DNA from: Amborella trichopoda
Taxonomy: Eukaryota > Streptophyta > Magnoliopsida > Amborellales > Amborellaceae
DNA length: 64,000 nt
Direction: 5' to 3'
NCBI RefSeq assembly: GCF_000471905.2
Contig: NW_006496517.1
Location: 23,627-87,626 of the forward strand
Part shown: positions 1 to 11,930 of the stretch, piece after piece
How positions within the stretch are numbered: position 1 is the first letter of the stretch
Layout: each line of letters starts with the position of its first letter
Program-made: the position numbers and the translations under genes
The notes under the pieces: model-generated
Seen by the model: the letters and a program-made list of their open reading frames with translations, nothing else
Databases searched by the model: none
Told to the model about the DNA's origin: nothing

Positions 1-344
1 TTTTCATCCCCATTTCTCTCTCCTAATTACAACATCTCTCTCAAGCATTTTTCACTTATTCTCTCGTAATACATTAATCATAGCTTTCGTCATCAATCCT
101 TTCACAAAAAGACTTATAGAGGGAACGCCTTTTTTCTCTTTGCTGCTCGAATCTCGTCCCAAAAGTAGTCGTAGCCTATCTTTCATATCACATCGCGAAT
201 CACAAAATTTGTTGTCGCAAAAGTCCATCTTGTATCTTCATCGTATGGGGTCGTAGGCTCGAAGGAGTTCTTCAAATAAGTTGCTCCCTTTTGTAGCCAT
301 ACAACCAGGTTCCATGGGTGAACAACATTATAGTCTATGATTTC

Positions 345-745
345 ATTTGGCATGTCAAATGCTAGTAGGTTCTCCCACTGTAATATTTAGTTTATGCGGA
401 TATCGATCTTTCTTATTCTCGACTCATTTCTCAGGTGATAGAAACATAATTTTATATGCTTGGAGCCCTTATGGAGTCGTGGCTCTTTTGACACGCATAT
501 CACCACCGTGTTGTCGCATAAAATCCTTACTACCTCACAACACACAGGGTGAAGGTCAAGTCAATTAGGAAATTACGGCCTCCTTGACTGCCAACAGCAT
601 GTCACGTTCTCTGCCTCTAAGGTGGACAATTCTACACATCCTGTTTATTTGATTTCCAAGAAACTGTACCTCCTCTAAGCATGAAGGCATATCCTGATAT
701 AGACTTCGCATCTTCTAGATCCGTGAGATAGCTTGCATTTGTAAT
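345..745 (-). mobile_element. Ty1-copia RNase H domain relic
   Basis: Read on the minus strand, this stretch translates in broken frames to the C-terminal RNase H part of a Ty1-copia polyprotein. Recognisable pieces are DLEDAKSISGYAFMLRGG followed by VSWKSNKQ, which is the usual copia DAD..RRSTSGY...GG..SW.SKKQ block. Further on come CDNTVVICVSKEPRLHKGSK and HIK, the DN..A....NP..H.RSKHI block, and finally a degenerate ENL.AF.M end. Stops and frame changes interrupt it, so it is dead. Reverse transcriptase and integrase are not recognisable next to it. With the primer site at 3688-3699 and the LTR-like repeat from 3716, it suggests one decayed copia element lying on the minus strand whose 3' end runs off the left edge of the window. 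Confidence 0.7.
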
Positions 746-3685
746 TCTGAATATCCCAGCAGCTAAAAGAAATGTGGGACTGTAACAGCTCCCACTCAAT
801 TATTGCACATATAACATATATATTCTCAACATTCATATTCCTATATCATGAGGCAACATTGCAAGTTTCATGCAGTATGTGATTTAATGCCCGTTGGTTT
901 CACAATATGGAAAACCTTCTTGAACTACATATGTTCAATCACACTAGTCGTCTCGGTAGTAAATCCATACAAACCAAGTTATCTAATCAATACAACGTGT
1001 GTCAAGGAAGCCTAACAAGATGTCCTTTCTACAACATTTCCTATAGTTCAAGGTTTTCGGTAATCGGGGATTCTAAATTATTAGAAACATGGGTCAAGGA
1101 ATATGGGCAATTTTATAAATACCTTCAAGACACAATGTTGTTCTCTTTAATAAGAAAACCATTGACTTGGTATATGTATATATACATTCACAAGCAATAG
1201 TTGGATAATAGAATGACGGTTTAAAATGATTTTCATAAAGACTTAGTAGACCTTGCAAGACTGTGTGGTTTTTTTCAAAACCATATTCATAGAGTTGGGT
1301 TTTTTTTCAAATCATCCATTTTTAATTTTAAAATACATGTTTAGCCTTCATAAATCACTTTGCCGCATTCACCTTTAATTTCCTACCTAGTCAAATTCAT
1401 GGCCACAAAAAACAAATCATAAATACTATCTTATAATTTTATCCAAAATAAAACATGACTGAAGAATGGTTATTAAAGCCTTGACAAAATACTTCCTTTT
1501 TGACAACTGTGGAGATTTTATTAAAAATTTATCATCACATGCAATACATCATATAATAAACATTATTGAGAGGATGGTTACTAAGACCGAGTTCTATCTA
1601 AACACTCCCTTCGTGCTTACGTATTTGAATAATCCACACCTATCTCTCGTGTTTCATACTTAGGCTTAAAACCCTCGATCAAACCACATCTCCATGTGTA
1701 TCACTACCTTAAATAATTCACACTCAAGTACAAGGAAGCACAAAAAGCACAGGGTCTTCAAAACTGGTTTTTTCAAATTTGTTAGCTCGTATCACCTAAT
1801 GTCCACACAATCCATGTATATTCATAAAAAAAATAGCCAAAAACCAAAGAAATATATGAAACTTAAAATAAATAGGTTATTGAATCCTCTTTTCTTATAT
1901 GATCTTATAATGTAATATAAGATAAATTTCTTACCACTAAACCATGTAGTGGTACCTGGGATTTCTTGATTCTTTGCTCTTACTTGTTAACAAGGTTTTG
2001 TGATCTTAGAAGAGCACACAACTGATAGGAATATATTGGTCATCGGTTTCACATGTCGTGTCGATTTCTTCGAGACTTGGATTCTCCCTTTCTCACACTG
2101 TGAAAAAATACTATTCTTCATCCCATTATTTAAATATCACAAATTTAATTCTCCCACTAATCTATTAAATTTTCTTGCTACCATCAAGTCTCTCTATATA
2201 TCTCTCTATGTTTCTTCTTCTTTCTGCTATTCCTAGATTGAACATTTTTCATATAGAGTGTCATATCTCGCCATCTCTATATTACCTCACATTAAAGTTT
2301 TACTGGAATAAGACATTCCCATGGTACACTCTAAAACCTTTTTAAATGAGCCCTAAAATGTCTCCATAATTGGAATCTAAATATGTGCCTTAACATACCA
2401 CATATTTTTAATTTACTGCGGAATAGAACATGAGCATCCCATAATAAAAATGTGATATCTCTCAACTTATAAAGAGCTTATCTCCGAATCCTTATGAGTA
2501 TTGAAATAGACTCAAAAATATAAAATAGTGCTAAGTTCCATCCTTAGATTACACCTATTAAGTCTTCGTTTTAGTGACTTTTACATCATAATGCAATTTT
2601 CTCAACAGAAAATCAGGTTGAGCGCCTCTTAATAAGAATTTGTTTATCTAAATTCTCAAAAAATTTCTTCATAAAATCTTTGGTGTTGAAAACTAGACTC
2701 AAAACCAAATCTTACTATCATGGTGTGAATCCCAAATAATGCATTTCTTCAGAGAAATAAATAAGTGACATTTATGTCATAAAATAAATCATACTGCAGA
2801 ATTCCATGATGAATATTCTCTAATAAAATTATCTTTTCTCTCTACCCTCATGACGTTTCCCATTCAAACCAACTTTGTTTGAAAGTAGACACATAATAGT
2901 AACACATACGTTTCCACAAGCATCATATCACTCTGTTAAACAGGCTTGATAAATATAGCTATTCATGTCTCAGTGAAGAACCGACCAATTTACAGAAAAT
3001 TCAGGATGACCTCTCTTCAATCCAAAATCTTTATTCCTCTCTTACCATAGATATTTCTCTCTCAAATAAAATTTATTAGAAATTAGACTCTGAATAAAAG
3101 TTTGAAAACTTAGTGTGAGCAATAAAAAATTCTGTTAAGAATAGAAATAAAATCATAACGTCTAAGTCAAGGATATAGTTTTCGTTGCAGAAAATATGAC
3201 TTATACACCCTTCAATAAATTGATCATATCTTTCAAACCAGAAGAAATTTATTGATGAAACTTTTTTTATTTGAAAGTAAACTCAATTTTATGAGTTACA
3301 GGAAAATTACAAGAAACAAAATCATATGATTGATGAGACAAAACACAGAACTCAATGGATAGTTCTTGGATTTTGTAGGATCAGAACTGACACATTTCAT
3401 TGTTGAGCCCATAACTCTCAATTCCCTTAGGATCTCGCACTTAAATTTTGCAGGTAGATTCTACTCTTAAAGACACACAATATCACTGATTATGTAATAG
3501 AAAAATACCTCATTATCTTTTTCATATCACTACTCCAAAATAGCCCAGAATACCCATTATGCAGAGTGTTATTTCGGAGTTAGAATATTTCAATAATTAT
3601 CAATCGCGGGTGTATTGTTTGACTAAACTCAAGCTTGATCTAAACTCAATAAAGAGAAAAAACAACTTAAGACATCAAGTATTAA
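746..3685. other. AT-rich sequence without a recognisable gene
   Basis: Small open frames (907-1200, 1466-1663, 2000-2236) have no recognisable domain and AT-driven composition. By position this should be the decayed interior of the copia element between its RNase H relic and its primer site, but I see no gag, protease, integrase or reverse transcriptase motif. Confidence 0.5.
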
Positions 3686-3687
3686 TA

Positions 3688-3699
3688 GCTCTAATACTA
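3688..3699 (-). other. Degenerate Met-tRNA primer-binding site
   Basis: On the minus strand it reads TAGTATTAGAGC, matching 10 of 12 bases of the plant copia primer site TGGTATCAGAGC. It lies 16 bases internal to the proposed LTR end at 3716 (minus-strand LTR end GATCACA). The spacing is longer than usual but the orientation agrees with the RNase H relic at 345-745. Confidence 0.5.
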
Positions 3700-3715
3700 A
3701 TGAAAGAAAAACCTA

Positions 3716-5620
3716 TGTGATCTTTTACCGAAGAATTATATATATATATATATATATTATTTTATTTTATTTTTATTTTTATTTTTTTCTTCTTTTTGTT
3801 GTTTTTTCTTCTTTCTTTTTTTTCTTTTTTTTCTTTTTTTTCTTTTTTTTTTTTTAATTACACCCCTTTCTCTTTTGCAAAAGATCACTTACAGGTCGTC
3901 TTATTAAAACAACATATACTTCAAAACAAAATCAACTTAATAAAACCAAGCTCTAAAAACTTGATGCCATTGAAATAACTTGTACTATGCTTGAAAATAA
4001 AAGATAAGATTACAATAAATAAAAGACAAGAGTGCTANNNNNNNNNNNNNNNNNNNNNNNNNNNNNNNNNNNNNNNNNNNNNNNNNNNNNNNNNNNNNNN
4101 NNNNNNNNNNNNNNNNNNNNNNNNNNNNNNNNNNNNNNNNNNNNNNNNNNNNNNNNNNNNNNNNNNNNNNNNNNNNNNNNNNNNNNNNNNNNNNNNNNNN
4201 NNNNNNNNNNNNNNNNNNNNNNNNNNNNNNNNNNNNNNNNNNNNNNNNNNNNNNNNNNNNNNNNNNNNNNNNNNNNNNNNNNNNNNNNNNNNNNNNNNNN
4301 NNNNNNNNNNNNNNNNNNNNNNNNNNNNNNNNNNNNNNNNNNNNNNNNNNNNNNNNNNNNNNNNNNNNNNNNNNNNNNNNNNNNNNNNNNNNNNNNNNNN
4401 NNNNNNNNNNNNNNNNNNNNNNNNNNNNNNNNNNNNNNNNNNNNNNNNNNNNNNNNNNNNNNNNNNNNNNNNNNNNNNNNNNNNNNNNNNNNNNNNNNNN
4501 NNNNNNNNNNNNNNNNNNNNNNNNNNNNNNNNNNNNNNNNNNNNNNNNNNNNNNNNNNNNNNNNNNNNNNNNNNNNNNNNNNNNNNNNNNNNNNNNNNNN
4601 NNNNNNNNNNNNNNNNNNNNNNNNNNNNNNNNNNNNNNNNNNNNNNNNNNNNNNNNNNNNNNNNNNNNNNNNNNNNNNNNNNNNNNNNNNNNNNNNNNNN
4701 NNNNNNNNNNNNNNNNNNNNNNNNNNNNNNNNNNNNNNNNNAGAGATCAAACAATGAGAGAGTGAAACTTTCTTAAGAGAGATAGAAATATAAGGTGTAG
4801 TGATTTATTTGGTAAAGACAAATTTTTTTTTTTTTATAGGTTTGAACAAGATTAGGGTTTTTCAAAGTTTTCTTTGGTTTACCTCTTCTTGTGAGATTGA
4901 ACATGGACCGTCGATCAAGAGTCACTTGTGGGGTGAGAGATCTGAGCCATCCATTCCATAGATAGGCCATCAACAGTATGGAAGGTGCATGAACCCTTAT
5001 CCCCATTTCCTAAACTATTTTCAATCAATAGAATTTAGATAAAATAAGTTTAATCAAAATGTTATGCATACTATAAAATAACACAAGTCTACTCAATCTT
5101 TCCACAAAATCTTTCAAAGATATATCAAGTCAATAATTAGTCGATATCTTCCAACTATATAGTCATATGCCACATCACCACAAAAATAGGAAAGAGAATA
5201 AGGGTGGGGCTTGCCACCCATGGGAGGCACTCATGAGCCCCACCTTCTAGAAATATGGTGGGCCCATGTGCACAATGGTCATCCATGGTATATTTATATT
5301 AATAAAAGAAATTTAAAATATAAATCATAAAATATTAAATAAAATATCTAGTGGTTCATAAAAATTCAAGTAATGTTTCTAAAATAATTATTGTCATAAA
5401 ATAAACACAATTAAATTAATTTGATGAAAAAATGATCCATATAGTTTAGGAATTGAATCAACAATCATGGGTCACTCCACCTTCAACTGCGGACTACGGA
5501 CCACACTTGCTTTATCCGACCAATCCAGTATTTTCCATGACCCACAGTCCAAGCAGGGGCTCATTAGTGGTCATCAAAGTCTGACCGATGAGTCAAGGGA
5601 TCGCAATCAAAGTCTGTAAC
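3716..5620 (-). mobile_element. LTR-like repeat, copy A (contains assembly gap)
   Basis: One of three copies of a dispersed repeat of about 1.5-1.9 kb. Copy B (49692-51625) lies in the same orientation and copy C (39085-40590) is inverted. Shared blocks include CTTGTGGGGTGAGAGAT near 4924, the GCC/ATCAACAGTATGGAAGGTGC region, the GGTGGGGCTTGCCACCC block near 5205, and with copy C also the block 5468-5610. The boundary TGTGATC at 3716 recurs in copy B. A degenerate primer site just outside it supports a 5' LTR of a minus-strand copia element. 704 N hide its middle. LTR identity is inference, since no terminal target duplication was found. Confidence 0.5.
4038..4741. other. Assembly gap (704 N)
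   Basis: Unbroken run of N. All reading frames across it are meaningless. Confidence 1.
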
Positions 5621-5624
5621 TACT

Positions 5625-5750
5625 GGACCGCCTTTTGCAAATGCTGAAACGCCTTTTGCAAATGCTGGACCGCCTTTTGCAAATGCTGGACTACCTTTTG
5701 CAAATGCTGGACCGCCTTTTGCAAATGCTGGACTACCTTTTGCAACTGTC
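5625..5750. repeat. 21-bp minisatellite, six units
   Basis: Six consecutive 21-bp units of the form GGACCGCCTTTTGCAAATGC plus T, with units starting at 5625, 5646, 5667, 5688, 5709 and 5730. Second and fourth units carry GAAACG or GGACTA variants and the last ends ACTGTC. Related degenerate GGACC..CA...TTTACACAG units continue to about 5910. The array lies just beyond the LTR-like repeat; a similar GTCCGGCATTTTG-type degenerate array lies inside copy B near 50.7-51.0 kb. Confidence 0.9.
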
Positions 5751-6229
5751 GGACCACATTAGCAACTGTCGGACCACACTTTACACAGTGTTAGAGCCCT
5801 ACTGCTAGACCGCACTTTATACAATGATGGAGCCCTGGACCGCATTTTACATAGTGCCGAAGCCTTATTGGACTGCACTGGCACTTACACGGTGCCAGAG
5901 CCCCTATTTAGTGGGATATATAGGATAGAGAGGTGGGTTAGGAAAAAGTAAAATAGGGTAGTTTAGGCTTTTTTATTTATTTTTTATTTAGTTAGGGGTG
6001 TTTGTATAGAAAGTATATTTTGGAAAAAAGAGTAAAAGAAAAAGTTAAGTTAGAAGTAAATTGCATAGAAAGTGTAGTCTTGTGGTTTTTTTTTTGTAAT
6101 TTTTCCAAATAAAAAACCTTTTATTAACCTTGATCATACTTTTTTTTTTATATATATATTTTTTATCGAAATAGCTTTGACGGTTGCCATATTACGTACA
6201 GCTAAAAAGGAAGGTTGCTTTTCTAGAGA

Positions 6230-6531
6230 ATGAAAATGAGAAGAAGAAACTGAGGAAAGGGGCTGAGCAAGGGAGGAGCGAAGAAGCACTTGAAGGTGCT
6301 CCATGATGACATTCAGGGGATCACCAAGCCTACAATTCGCCGCTTGGCTTGAAGGGGAGGAGTGAAACGTATCAGTGGTCTCATCCATGAAGAAACCAGA
6401 GGCGTTCTCCAGATCTTCTCAGAGATGCTGTTATCTACACTTAGCATGCTCGCAGGAAGACTGCGACCACCATGGATCTAATGTATTCGCTAAAGCGCCA
6501 GGGCCGCACTCTCTATGGATTTGGCGGTTAG
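6230..6531 (+). pseudogene. Histone H4 pseudogene
   Basis: Forward-strand translation follows histone H4 over nearly its whole length of about 103 residues. [19 protein letters not shown] is followed by [33 protein letters not shown] and IFSE, then after a break [17 protein letters not shown] and [17 protein letters not shown] with the proper TAG stop at 6529-6531. It is disabled by in-frame stops at 6251 (TGA), 6350 (TGA) and 6442 (TAG), and by a 13-base deletion after 6424 that removes most of the ENVIRD codons and shifts the frame. The N-terminus is poorly preserved. Active H4 would package DNA in the nucleosome core; this copy cannot. Plant H4 genes usually lack introns, so lack of introns does not prove retroposition. 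No poly(A) tail or target duplication was seen. Confidence 0.93.
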
Positions 6532-6539
6532 GTTTTGGC

Positions 6540-7227
6540 CTCTGGTTCCTAGGGTTCAGTTCTGTAAATTCTCATGGATCATGGCCCTTATCTTTTTCTC
6601 CTTTGTCTTTTATAGTTTTTTTTAGAGTTCGGAGTTTGGTTGTTTGCGATTCAATTGTTTTGATTTCGTCCTTTTGGCGATGAAAGCAAGGATTAATTGA
6701 CTTTCAGTGGAATGAGTGCAGTAATGCAGAGATTCCTTTGTTTTAATTCGTTCTGAATTTGTGTTTCTTAATTGTTGGAGATAGTTATTTTGCTTCCATG
6801 ATGCGTTTTTTTACGGGTTTTGTATCGCTGAACCTCCAATTTCTTTGTGATTCAGAATTCAGGGTTTTTTTGTGATTCAGAATTCAGGGTTTTTTTAATG
6901 CCGCTCGTGTTTGGTTTTTTTTTTAATTCTAATTTCCTGCTCTGTTTCTTTCCTTGTGTCCTTTAAGTTATTTTTTTGATGAATTTAATTTCCATTATCT
7001 TAATGGAAAATCAGTTTCGAATCTATATTTTCTGTCTCTTCTTTTCATGTAGGATGGGTTATAATCAAACGACAGACGTTCGCGCTCTCTCGATTTTTGT
7101 CTTTCTGCTCTATGGTTTCTCTCTTGAAAATCGATATGAATATTTTCTTTTGGAAATTCTTAAATGGATGATGAATGGATGTAAAAGCATTTTATATACA
7201 GTATTTTAAAACACGTATACTATGCTT
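6540..7227. other. Non-coding, T-rich sequence downstream of the H4 pseudogene
   Basis: T-rich sequence resembling a former 3' untranslated or intron region, with a 27-base direct repeat around 6850-6896 (GATTCAGAATTCAGGG motif twice). No supported gene. Confidence 0.5.
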
Positions 7228-7612
7228 CTCGGGTGCATAGTTTACTACTCCCTTCTTTAGATGATTTGTTTGAGAGGATTTTTTCTATCTAAAATTTTGA
7301 TAACCACCATAGAATCACTGTATGATTATTCCAAAAAAAACTAATTTAAATTTTTTTAGCACTGCGGAACTTAAAGTATTCTAATGAAGCCTTTTAGCAT
7401 TACGTAATTAAAAAAACAAAAAATGGTATGGACGAGGTTAATGAAAGCATGATTTTTTTTCTAATTAGATAAAAATTAAAGTTTATTTATGATAATTTTC
7501 TTCATTTAAATTAATTTAAAATTTGATATTATATCCTCAGAATTTGGGTCGTAAAAATTCTTTTAAGTTGGATTTTACTTGAGAGAGTAAATGGATAGTA
7601 TGCTCCCTCAAG
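7228..7612. mobile_element. Miniature inverted-repeat element, family 2
   Basis: The left end GGGTGCATAGTTTACTACTC is mirrored at the right end by GAGTAAATGGATAGTATGC then TCCC. The same ends occur at 25603-25952 and 23501-24845. The interior is AT-rich and has no coding capacity. No clean target duplication could be read here. Confidence 0.6.
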
Positions 7613-7797
7613 ACTATAAAATCTTTTGGCATTAAATTAAATTGTTCTTTTTTTTCCTTTTTAAATACTCATCTGATTAATTAGTGAACCCCAAAATTTA
7701 ATTGCCAAAACACCTATGGTGCCATTTTGCATGAAGGAGCAAGTTTAAAGTATGATACTGTGGGAGCACGCTAGGGCGCTCCTTTTATGAGTCGTTC

Positions 7798-7870
7798 AGT
7801 GTGAAAATCTAGAGATTTTCGATCCTTATATGAGTGGTTCAGTGTGAAAATCTAGAGATTTTCGATCCGG
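7798..7870. repeat. Short tandem direct repeat
   Basis: The phrase GTGAAAATCTAGAGATTTTC occurs twice about 40 bases apart, in a region (7530-8000) that is repeated with divergence at 24770-25250. Confidence 0.8.
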
Positions 7871-9115
7871 ATTGTTGATGTGAGCAACAAATTGGTCAGG
7901 ATCGGAACAATACCAAGAAGACATAAGTACTAGCCCATGCCCCTCTTAAAACAAACCCTATTGTTTCTTTTTCCCTTTTGTTTTAATTTTTTTTTTAGGG
8001 ATTGTATACGAAAAGACTATTTATATTTTGTACAAGGAGGAGAGAATTTATTTATTTCGATATGGCTGCTGCCCTATCAAACCATTTTTCTTTTATTTTC
8101 AAAGGAAGCCCTATCAAACCATTTTCCTTTTATGTTTCAAAAGATGGTAGGCAAAGAGACCATTTACTTTTGAATAAGGAGATCACAATTACTTACAACT
8201 ATACTATATAAAATTTGATAGCTTGGATGTATCACAAAGTTTGAATATATTTTTTTTTAGAATTTGAAATAAATACATCTATCTAATTTCACATTCAGTG
8301 TTTTATTTTATGACCACCTTGAACCAAAATTAAATAATCTCATTATATAATTTTCTATTTTCCAAACCCTTGAACCCCACCCTGCTCACGTGTAAATACC
8401 TTTCTTTTTTCCAAACTCTTGAACCCCACCCTGCTCACGTGTAAATACCTTAACCTAGGGATGAGTGGGTTGACCTTGCTTTAATGAGGTATGAGCGGTA
8501 TGGTGTTAGGCCTTTTTATAGAAGGGTGGCATTCATTGCCTCCCTCGGGTCCCCAATGGGTGGGAATAAATTTTGGATCCCCCCCCCCCGCGGTAGGAAT
8601 TAAGGCCCAACCCCTGGTAGGGTTACAATTAAGCATGACTCTTTTCCCGTAAACTCTAGAGTTAGAATAGGAAACGTATACAATGAAAGTATTTACTTTT
8701 GATGCGAGGCAGTGACAATTAATTTTGACCATAGGATGGCTAAATTTATTCTATTGACCAAGTTCAAACGTCAAAATAAATTTTATTGATCCTTATAACA
8801 CATCTAAGCTATCTAATTTCACATCGAATGGTTATAAGTACTTGTGACCTCATTGTTTCAAAGGTAAATGGTCTCATTATATACAAAATAAACAAATAAA
8901 TGTATACTTGTAATGAAAAATACTGGGCACAGCAAGTTAAAAATAAATATTTTGAAATAGCCATTTATTAATCAATTGTTATTCCATGGGTACTAAAAAT
9001 GTGAGTTAGATCTATTTTATTGTAACAACTGGCACTTTAAACATCAAACACTTCTACATGAGAGTGGTTCTCAATATTTATGCATTTCTAGTGAAATAAT
9101 GAAAAATTACAGTGC

Positions 9116-10301
9116 TCAGTGAGAAAGGAGGTTGAAGGAGAGATTTATTAATCCATAGCTTGGCGTGCCTTTAACCATTCCTCCTCTTCTTCGTTGTTGT
9201 TTATGTTGTTCACCAAAGTAGTATTCCTCCTTCTTTTTGTAGAGCGGAAAGTTCCTCCCTCCAGTCCTACCGATGGGCACCACTGGACTCAGAGCTGCAT
9301 TTCAATTCACCCATTAAAATCTTTGCATGCAGAGTGTGTGTGGGTTTAAGCAGTATATATGGAACAAAAGCAATGCAAGTGAAAGGGAAATAGCATTAAG
9401 AAACCAGTCAGTCATTTGATGGGGAATGATAAGGAGGCATAATAATCAGATCGAGAGAGAGAGCGTAATTAAAATGGGGTAGAGAAATATCAACAATAAG
9501 AAGTAGACAAATAATTAGATGCACAGAGAGAGTAAAATTGATCCCGATTTAGAGGAGAAAAAATGAAAAGATGTAATAAAATAATTGTGGAGTCTCAACC
9601 TACATTGCTTAATGCTTAGGGGTTATCTACCATTTGAAGAGAGATAGAAACTGGAAAAAAATATATAGGGGGAGTAGAGAAGCTCGTAGCAAAGACGGAT
9701 AGAAAACAAAATAGCAAACATGTAACGAGGGAATTCTTGAGGAGAGAGGCATCAAAACTATGAAGTCAGAATTAGCGCAGTAGAGGAAGAAGTCGTCGAA
9801 ATTATTGCTGCCGAGGACCGGGAATCTGCCCTGACGAGAGTAGGATCGAAGCGCAGTCTGAATAACAGTGCGAATTGTGTCATCGACCCTCACAAGCAAA
9901 CGCAGGGTGCCTGCGCTCTCTTGAACTTTTATGCTGATAAGCATGAGTTCTGCAACCTGCAGCAAGAAACCCAATTAGAAAAACCTTTCTGGAGAGGAAA
10001 GGAGAAATAATTCCAAGAACAGGACATTAACAAAAAAAAGAGTGCAAAGGGAGAGAAGAAAGAGAGCAGGGAATCAAAGAAATCGGGAGGGATCAGGGAG
10101 AAACCAGGGAAAAGACACGAAAATAGAAAAACAAATGAAAACAGAGAGAGAGAGAGAGAGGGAGAGAGATTTTACCTGATCATTTTTGAAGAATGCATGA
10201 AATACATCAAGAGACCTCGATAGACCCCACTTCTTCACAAGTTTAACTCCAATGGGTTTCTTCCAAACATTCACCTGATTAGAGGGCTGAGAAACGGCCA
10301 T
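9116..10301 (-). pseudogene. DUF7054 (At4g22758-like) gene, splice-defective duplicate
   Basis: Three exons on the minus strand match the intact copy at 19081-20233. Exon 1 is 10176-10301 (42 codons from MAVSQPSNQ, ending CAG before GTAAAA). Exon 2 is about 9758-9956 and carries LRLLVRVDD, SYSRQGRFPVLG and LYCANSD. Exon 3 is 9116-9294 and carries LSPVVPIG, GGRNFPLYKK and a TGA stop. The exon 2 donor of the intact copy reads AAAG then GT; here the aligned bases at 9758-9756 read G then TT, so the GT is lost. The GT one base upstream would give an immediate stop. Reading through the intron gives an unrelated tail to 9627. Exon 1 is 14 codons shorter, and exon 3 has compensating 1- and 2-base deletions that scramble about ten residues near the end. 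Family members are small plant proteins of unknown function. Decay is inferred; a truncated product is still possible. Confidence 0.85.
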
Positions 10302-10819
10302 TTCTAGAGAGGGAAAGAGAAAAAGGCACAGAAGAGGCAAAACCTAGAGAAAGGGGAGAAGAAGGCGCAGAACCTAGAGAGAAACTAATTCGGGGTTTGG
10401 GTTTAAGTGAAAACCTAGAGAGAGGGGAGAAAATGTAACCTAAGGAGAAACTAACTAGGGGTTAGGGCTTAAGTAAAAAAAAAAAGATCTAAACCAAGAC
10501 AGCGGTAAGGCCAGCCCTTGTTGCAGGACGCTGAAGATTAAAGCTTGGATAGGCATGAAATAAGGGGCCACTGCGCGACTGGCTCGCTCGAACTGGTAGG
10601 GAGAGGATGAGCCACCATCAACAGCACACACAAATCCACCAACCATCCACAAACCAAAGGCAGCAAGAGAAAGTAAAAGAACGAAAAAGAGAAATGCATG
10701 AGAAAGTAAAAGGATCGGCAAGAACAAGAACAAGAACGTGAACGTGGGATGGGAATGAGGAGAGAGAAGGCCAAAAGTAGAGCGAGGAATCGTATTCTTT
10801 AAGGGACAATGCAAAGGGG

Positions 10820-10826
10820 TTTTATA
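10820..10826 (-). promoter_or_regulatory. Candidate TATA box of the left DUF7054 copy
   Basis: On the minus strand it reads TATAAAA within ACGTATAAAACCCC, about 520 bases upstream of the ATG at 10301. The surrounding sequence is conserved in the other duplicate (20603-20610, ATATAACA), which supports the position but not the exact start of transcription. Confidence 0.4.
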
Positions 10827-11930
10827 CGTCTGAGGCAGTCGGTAGGATGTCCACCGGTTTAGATACCCATTTAGCTGTGGGCCCCAATCTCCTTGCCGCC
10901 ATGTACCCACGCCCTTGCAACATTCTCCCTCCCGATTCGCTTTTTAAAACCCGTCGTTTTCTTATCCAGATTTCTGTTCCGGAAGTCGGGGCCAAATTGG
11001 TTTGGAGACCGTATAGGTTTCCCCTTGAAACCTTCCGTTATATATGTTATTTATGTTTCTATATTTATTTAATGTTTTTTCCCCTAAATTTCCATCCCAT
11101 CAACTTTTATTTTTAATTTTTGTTCTCTCATTTATTTTTAAATTTTTTTGATCACTGATTAAAACTTGATCCGGATCACTGATATGGCGATCTGATATAG
11201 ACATGTAGGTGAACAATCCACCCATTAATCCCGGTTTTTTTTAACCACTTCTCCCAATATTTGAAAACTTGGATTGGTGACCCAAATTGGCCATATAAAA
11301 ATGGATCTTGATCAGTAAACCGACGATCCAAATTGGTGGACTGGCCCAATCCGGCCTTAAAAATTTCCATAAATTACTAAAATTTCTTAAAAAAAAATCA
11401 GTTTGTTAAGTTTCCAAACAAACAGAGGTATCACATATTTTCAATATTTTATTTTAAAATATGTTAACACTGAGAACATGTGTCGTATCTGAATGTTGTT
11501 GACCATTACATTTATTTTGTAAACAAAAATGAAGTTTAAAATGCAACTCATTCCAATAAAATAGATCACTCTAAATTTTTTTTTTTTTTTTTTGTATTTC
11601 TATAATCTCAAATCCCTTTTTTTTCTTTTGTATTTCTATAATCTCAAATCCCACTTACGCTTGTAAAGATAGGGGTCATACCTACTTTTCTTTTTTTTTT
11701 CTGAAAATTAATTTCTTAAATTAATTATTTATTTTCATTTCATTTTTTTATTAACATTTTATTTATCTAGAGGTATCTCTCTAGAACTACATATTTATTT
11801 CATTGGTATTTAATTTATTTCTCATTATACGTTTTTCAATGTTGGCATCACCTGCTCTATATTGAATCATGCCGATTCCCATAAATTTATGGGCCTAATT
11901 TAGTTCCCTATTCTAAACAATCGGGACCCT

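Noticed and set aside
3991..4776. Long open frames across 4010-4776
   Set aside because: They run through the 704-N gap and consist of undefined residues.
9627..9974. A 115-codon single-exon gene
   Set aside because: It is exon 2 of the left DUF7054 copy read through into its intron; the family C-terminus is encoded at 9116-9294.
10455..10910. Open frames on the minus strand upstream of the left DUF7054 copy
   Set aside because: They overlap the promoter and leader region conserved as non-coding sequence between the duplicates and have low-complexity Ser/Phe/Leu content.
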